A DNA stretch of 9,221 bases from Chromobacteriaceae bacterium. GTDB lineage: Bacteria > Pseudomonadota > Gammaproteobacteria > Burkholderiales > Aquaspirillaceae. A program made the position numbers and the translations under genes. The stretch lies in the NCBI GenBank assembly GCA_030151505.1, contig JASLDQ010000196.1:1-9221 (forward strand). The letters run 5' to 3'. Every line of letters begins with the position of its first letter. The first letter of the stretch is position 1. A model generated the notes under the pieces. The model worked only from the letters and a program-made list of their open reading frames with translations. It did not search any database and had not been told where the DNA came from. Shown here one piece after another: positions 6,986 through 9,221 of the stretch.

Positions 6986-7014
6986 AAAGGGGGGCCTGCG
7001 CCCCCCTTTTTTTT
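6986..7014 (+). terminator. Intrinsic terminator of amt
   Basis: A 7-bp GC stem (6989-6995 with 7000-7006, loop CTGC) is followed by eight T (7007-7014) and preceded by AAA, 45 nt after the amt stop. This is a classic Rho-independent terminator. Confidence 0.95.
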
Positions 7015-7144
7015 GTCCGGCCATCCGGGCGCGGCGGCGTGACGATCGTTACGACTGTGCGCTGTAGCCAGCGGCGGGGTGATGGCGGTGGCCGACCGGG
7101 TGCGGACTGGCCAGAGGGAGGCGACACGGTCTATCCATACGGGT

Positions 7145-7180
7145 CAAGCCAACGGCCGCCTGCAGGCAGCCGTTGGCTTG
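7145..7180 (-). terminator. 12-bp inverted repeat downstream of the pseudopilin gene (terminator candidate)
   Basis: CAAGCCAACGGC (7145-7156) is the exact reverse complement of GCCGTTGGCTTG (7169-7180); the 12-nt loop contains a further GCCTGCAGGC palindrome. It lies 31 nt past the pseudopilin stop on the minus strand. The stem is long, but only TT follows, so termination is likely imperfect. Nothing else is visible between 7015 and 7144. Confidence 0.5.
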
Positions 7181-7211
7181 GGGGCACGCCGCCGGAGCGG
7201 GGGCACCGTGC

Positions 7212-8006
7212 TCAGGAGCAAGACAGGATCCAGTTGCTGCCGTTGCCGTAGCTGCTGCAGCTGCCGTTGGCATCTGGCGGCTTGCTGCCGTTGCCGCCGG
7301 GGTTCTTGCAGACGCAACTAGTTCCGGATCCGGAACCGGCCTGGCTGAGCTGATCTGCGGCGTTCAGGGCGGCGCAACTCAGCTGGGCCTGCAGCTGCGA
7401 GAGTGTGACGGCGGAGATCAGGTCGTCGAAGCCCGTGTCGCTGCTGGGCAGGCCGTTTTCGCCGCTCACCGCCGGCGTGGAGGCTCCACGCGCCGGCAGG
7501 GTTTCCGTGGCGATCGGGGTTGCCTGCTTGGCGGTGCTGTCGCCGAAAGTGGCGAACACCTGCCGCGAGCGGTTTTCGCCGGCGCTCATCACCACGAAGG
7601 CAACATTGTTGACGTCTTGGCAACTGGTCGCCTGGCAGTCTTTGATGGTCCACGCAGGCGGTGGGGTCGTAGGCGTGCCAAGGCCGCACAGGGTGCGCAC
7701 ATTCAACGTATCCAGCCCGCCATTGAAGGCATAGCGGATGGGCCGACCCCAGGCATCGGTCAGTTGATCGGGCTGCAGCGCTGCACTCAATGTCGTCTTG
7801 TTGGGCAGGGCGTTGTTTGCCGCAGTCAGCGCCATCACCGTGTTCACGACGGTCTGGATCTGCATTTTCGTCTGCTTGATATTGGCGAGCTTCATCCAGG
7901 ATTTGGCTAGCCCGGTGAGTCCGGAGAGCAATATCCCGACGATGACCAAGACCACGGCCATTTCGACTAGCGTAAACCCTCTTTCCCGGCTGTTCACTGC
8001 GCGCAT
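7212..8006 (-). CDS. Orphan type II pseudopilin / type IV pilin-like protein, cysteine-rich
   Basis: A 264-residue prepilin. The leader MRAVNSRERG ends in Gly10, and the mature protein would start FTLVEMAVVLVIVGILL, a class III signal for the prepilin peptidase (cut between Gly10 and Phe11, Glu at mature position 5). The hydrophobic N-terminal helix continues to about residue 55. DAWGRPIRY (84-92), VAFVVMSAGEN (135-145) and DTGFDDLISAV (190-200) resemble the pseudopilin core of PulG/GspG-type proteins. Eight cysteines (107, 124, 129, 211, 231, 233, 250, 263) suggest several disulfides, and a Gly/Ser/Asn-rich tail runs from about 223 to the end. ATG 8006 has AAGG 7 nt upstream. No secretion or pilus gene lies nearby, so its assembly system must be elsewhere. 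Its upstream region is less GC-rich than its surroundings, hinting at a separate history. Confidence 0.87.
   Translation of the reverse strand: MRAVNSRERGFTLVEMAVVLVIVGILLSGLTGLAKSWMKLANIKQTKMQIQTVVNTVMALTAANNALPNKTTLSAALQPDQLTDAWGRPIRYAFNGGLDTLNVRTLCGLGTPTTPPPAWTIKDCQATSCQDVNNVAFVVMSAGENRSRQVFATFGDSTAKQATPIATETLPARGASTPAVSGENGLPSSDTGFDDLISAVTLSQLQAQLSCAALNAADQLSQAGSGSGTSCVCKNPGGNGSKPPDANGSCSSYGNGSNWILSCS
7234..7295 (-). repeat. Short in-gene repeat coding the Gly/Asn/Ser-rich pseudopilin tail
   Basis: TTGCTGCCGTTGCC occurs at 7234-7247 and 7282-7295, the two copies 48 nt apart and in the same frame. They encode two GNGS-type units in the C-terminal low-complexity tail of the pseudopilin. 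Confidence 0.6.
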
Positions 8007-8083
8007 AAAGCCCTTAAAAAGTGAATTGTCATTTGCCGGCAGTCTATCACTGCTGCTTCCTGGCAGAGCGGCTGTCCGTCCTC

Positions 8084-8132
8084 ACTATTGGATCGGCGCC
8101 TTGCTTTTGCAATTGAACGGTGTGTATTGCAA
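8084..8132 (-). promoter_or_regulatory. Candidate pseudopilin promoter with operator-like inverted repeat
   Basis: On the minus strand TTGCAA (8112-8107) and AATAGT (8089-8084) are separated by exactly 17 nt and each match the sigma-70 hexamers at 4 of 6. The -35 falls in one arm of an inverted repeat TTGCAAT (8107-8113) / ATTGCAA (8126-8132), so a regulator could cover the promoter. The start codon is about 75 nt downstream. Support is moderate at best. Confidence 0.35.
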
Positions 8133-8460
8133 GTCAATTTTGGGTGAGAAACGGTGTCCGGCGCAGGTCAAGCAGCATCTCCGGCGCGCGCACTGGCGGA
8201 CGGGGTCGAACAGTCCGGTGACCGCAGGCGGCTCGTGCAGTGCCGCTGGAACATTGCGGTGTGCCGCTGCCGGGACGAGGGCGGAGAGGTCAAGACCCGC
8301 CTGCCGGCGCTCAGCCAGGGCGGGCGGGTCTGCATGACTCCAGGGGAGTGGCGGCGGAAGGGCGCGATCCACGCGATCGTCGGCAACTGGCGGGCAGCAC
8401 TGGAAGGTGCGGATCGCGTCGGGCCTGCGGGTGTATAGCCGTACGCCGTGAAGGCCGGCT

Positions 8461-8497
8461 GGGCGGATGTCCGCCCGGTTCCGTCGCCCGGTTCCGT
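8461..8497. repeat. 13-bp tandem duplication next to a 6-7 bp hairpin
   Basis: CGCCCGGTTCCGT is present twice without a gap (8472-8484 and 8485-8497). It overlaps a palindrome, GGGCGG-ATGT-CCGCCC (8461-8476). It lies 22-60 nt downstream of the Rossmann-protein stop on the minus strand, where the hairpin could mark the transcript end, although no T-run follows. Confidence 0.6.
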
Positions 8498-8519
8498 TCG
8501 GGCCGTCAACCATCGACAG

Positions 8520-8894
8520 TCAGGCGTATTCCAGATCGTCGTGCTTGGGCTGGCGCAGTTCGCCGGCCGACAGCGAGGTCATCAACAGCGCGATGCGTTC
8601 GTGCATGATCAGCGTGTGGTCGTTGCCGGTTTCCTGCATCAGGCGGCGCAGGGTTTCGCGCACGGCCGGGGCGCCGGTCACGTCGATCAGAATGTCGACC
8701 GACTGGTCGCGCGCCAGTTCGGTGAAGTCCTGGGTCACCGGCACGCCGCATTCGCGCGCGAGGCGGATGCCGGGCTGGTTGAGGTCGAGGTCGGCGATGC
8801 CGGTCACGGTGACGAAAGGGGCGGCCAGCAGTTGTTGCAGCAGAGGGGTGCCGGTTTCGCCGGCGCCGATGATGGCGATGCGGAAGGCGGTCAT
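8520..8894 (-). CDS. Stand-alone Rossmann-fold (NAD-binding) protein
   Basis: A 124-residue protein made almost entirely of one dinucleotide-binding domain. FRIAIIGAGETGTPLL (4-19) has the GxGxxG loop (Gly10, Gly12, Gly15) after beta 1, and GIADLD (32-37) ends beta 2 with Asp35, which favours NAD(H) over NADP(H). LNQPGIRLARECGVPVTQD and DILIDVTG (67-74) resemble a domain found at the N-terminus of some sensor kinases and regulators in other proteobacteria, and the NAD-binding half of homoserine/dihydrodipicolinate-type dehydrogenases. No catalytic domain follows, so sensing or ligand binding is likelier than catalysis. ATG 8894 is preferred to ATG 9101 because it starts right before the GxGxxG strand and has AAGGAG; the upstream extension runs across the promoter and into tcdA. 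Confidence 0.82.
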   Translation of the reverse strand: MTAFRIAIIGAGETGTPLLQQLLAAPFVTVTGIADLDLNQPGIRLARECGVPVTQDFTELARDQSVDILIDVTGAPAVRETLRRLMQETGNDHTLIMHERIALLMTSLSAGELRQPKHDDLEYA

Positions 8895-8928
8895 GGTGGG
8901 CTCCTTGAGTCGGTTGTCGATGTCCGAC

Positions 8929-8971
8929 AGTCTACGCCATTCGCATGGTGCGGCGCGTTGGCCTGCATCAA
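8929..8971 (-). promoter_or_regulatory. FNR/Dnr-like class II promoter of the Rossmann-protein gene
   Basis: Minus-strand TTGATGCAGGCCAA (8971-8958) has a perfect TTGAT half-site and matches the FNR/Anr/Dnr box TTGAT-N4-ATCAA at 8 of 10. TAGACT (8934-8929) follows after 23 nt as a -10 element, close to the 22 nt expected when the box is centred at -41.5. No -35 hexamer is needed in this class. The arrangement parallels that at 2629-2669. Confidence 0.6.
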
Positions 8972-9002
8972 GCACCATGCCGGAGCCCTTCGTCCCGGCA
9001 CC

Positions 9003-9032
9003 TTTGTCAGCGGCGGCCGGGGGCGGTAATAT
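9003..9032 (+). promoter_or_regulatory. Putative tcdA promoter
   Basis: TTTGTC (9003-9008) and TAATAT (9027-9032) are 18 nt apart, a plausible sigma-70 pair giving a start near 9039 and a leader of about 25 nt. The -10 lies in the loop of a GGGGG/CCCCC stem (9018-9023 with 9033-9038) followed by five T (9040-9044), which also looks like a small intrinsic terminator. CAAGCGCTTG (9045-9054) is a further 10-bp palindrome. Confidence 0.45.
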
Positions 9033-9063
9033 CCCCCGCTTTTTCAAGCGCTTGCCCACCGCC

Positions 9064-9221
9064 ATGACCTCTCCCGATCTCGACCGCCGCTTCGGCGGCA
9101 TTGCCCGCCTCTACGGCGACGATCCCGCCGCCCGCATCCGCGCCGCCCGCGTCTGCGTGATCGGCATCGGCGGCGTCGGCAGCTGGGCGGCCGAAGCGCT
9201 GGCACGTAGCGGCGTCGGTGC
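9064..9221 (+). CDS. tcdA: tRNA threonylcarbamoyladenosine dehydratase, N-terminal part (3' end outside window)
   Basis: The first 52 codons of a TcdA/CsdL homologue, the E1-like ATP-dependent enzyme that cyclises t6A at position 37 of ANN-decoding tRNAs to ct6A. After DLDRRFGGIARLYGDD (5-20) comes the ATP-binding Rossmann start RVCVIGIGGVGSWAAEALAR (29-48), nearly the same as in E. coli TcdA (VVGIGGVGSWAAEALART). GIGGVGSW carries the nucleotide-binding glycines. ATG 9064 gives the family-typical spacing to the RFGG motif; no strong SD is visible. The frame is still open at the window edge. Upstream it faces the Rossmann protein divergently. Confidence 0.93.
   Translation, partial: MTSPDLDRRFGGIARLYGDDPAARIRAARVCVIGIGGVGSWAAEALARSGVG

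Larger units (their letters stand above)
8007..8519. other. Long gap without a convincing gene
   Basis: The pseudopilin-proximal part (8007-8150) is clearly more AT-rich than the rest and probably holds that gene's promoter. The distal part (8151-8519) is GC-rich with several open frames, such as a 94-codon plus-strand frame 8154-8438, but their translations resemble no family I know and lack good ribosome-binding sites. A 13-bp tandem duplication and a hairpin lie at 8461-8497. No tRNA-like or riboswitch-like fold is recognised. Confidence 0.5.

Noticed and set aside
5421..7127. 568-codon minus-strand and 481-codon plus-strand frames over amt
   Set aside because: Both are shadows of the ammonium transporter, whose frame carries all the Amt motifs; the shadows are rich in Arg, His, Gln or Gly without domains.
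8154..8438. 94-codon plus-strand open frame as a gene
   Set aside because: No ribosome-binding site, no recognisable domain, and other frames in the same stretch are equally open.

Overview
The window is a compact, GC-rich stretch of bacterial chromosome. Gene content and protein style (hemA-prfA pair, a SelT/SelW-like thioredoxin-fold protein, an RluF-type synthase, a TlyA methyltransferase, a TcdA start) point to a betaproteobacterium, most likely of the Neisseriales/Chromobacteriaceae type. That placement is inferred from familiarity with these proteins, not from a search. Most of the window is ordinary housekeeping sequence. I found no insertion sequence, phage gene, CRISPR array, tRNA or rRNA.

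Layout: (1) 1-1539, plus strand: the 3' end of hemA (glutamyl-tRNA reductase) followed 3 nt later by complete prfA (release factor 1). The usual third member, prmC, is not next; 1540-2073 looks non-coding. (2) 2074-2669, minus strand: a universal stress protein with a strong terminator and an FNR/Dnr-like promoter. (3) 2704-3438, minus: an RluF-like 23S rRNA pseudouridine synthase. (4) 3525-4191: a divergent pair, an MliC-like exported protein (minus) and a SelT/SelW-like CxxC protein (plus), whose start codons overlap in one CATG. (5) 4392-5433, minus: tlyA and a 74-residue zinc-ribbon protein, probably one unit. (6) 5434-7014, plus: an ammonium transporter (amt) behind a sigma-54-type promoter overlapped by a large inverted repeat, closed by a textbook terminator. 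(7) 7212-8006, minus: an orphan cysteine-rich type II pseudopilin/type IV pilin-like protein with a less GC-rich upstream region. (8) 8007-8519: about 500 nt without a convincing gene. (9) 8520-8971, minus: a 124-residue stand-alone Rossmann protein with an FNR/Dnr-like promoter. (10) 9064-end, plus: the start of tcdA.

There are three themes. Translation and RNA modification dominate (hemA uses Glu-tRNA; prfA, rluF, tlyA and tcdA). Nitrogen control is suggested by the sigma-54 promoter of amt. Oxygen or nitric-oxide control is suggested by the paired FNR-like promoters of the stress protein and the Rossmann protein, which lie 6 kb apart yet share promoter geometry and an identical 16-nt ribosome-binding/start segment. 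I did not find a clearly new multi-gene system. The observations most worth following are regulatory: the shared FNR-type module, the amt promoter palindrome, and the overlapping-start divergent pair.
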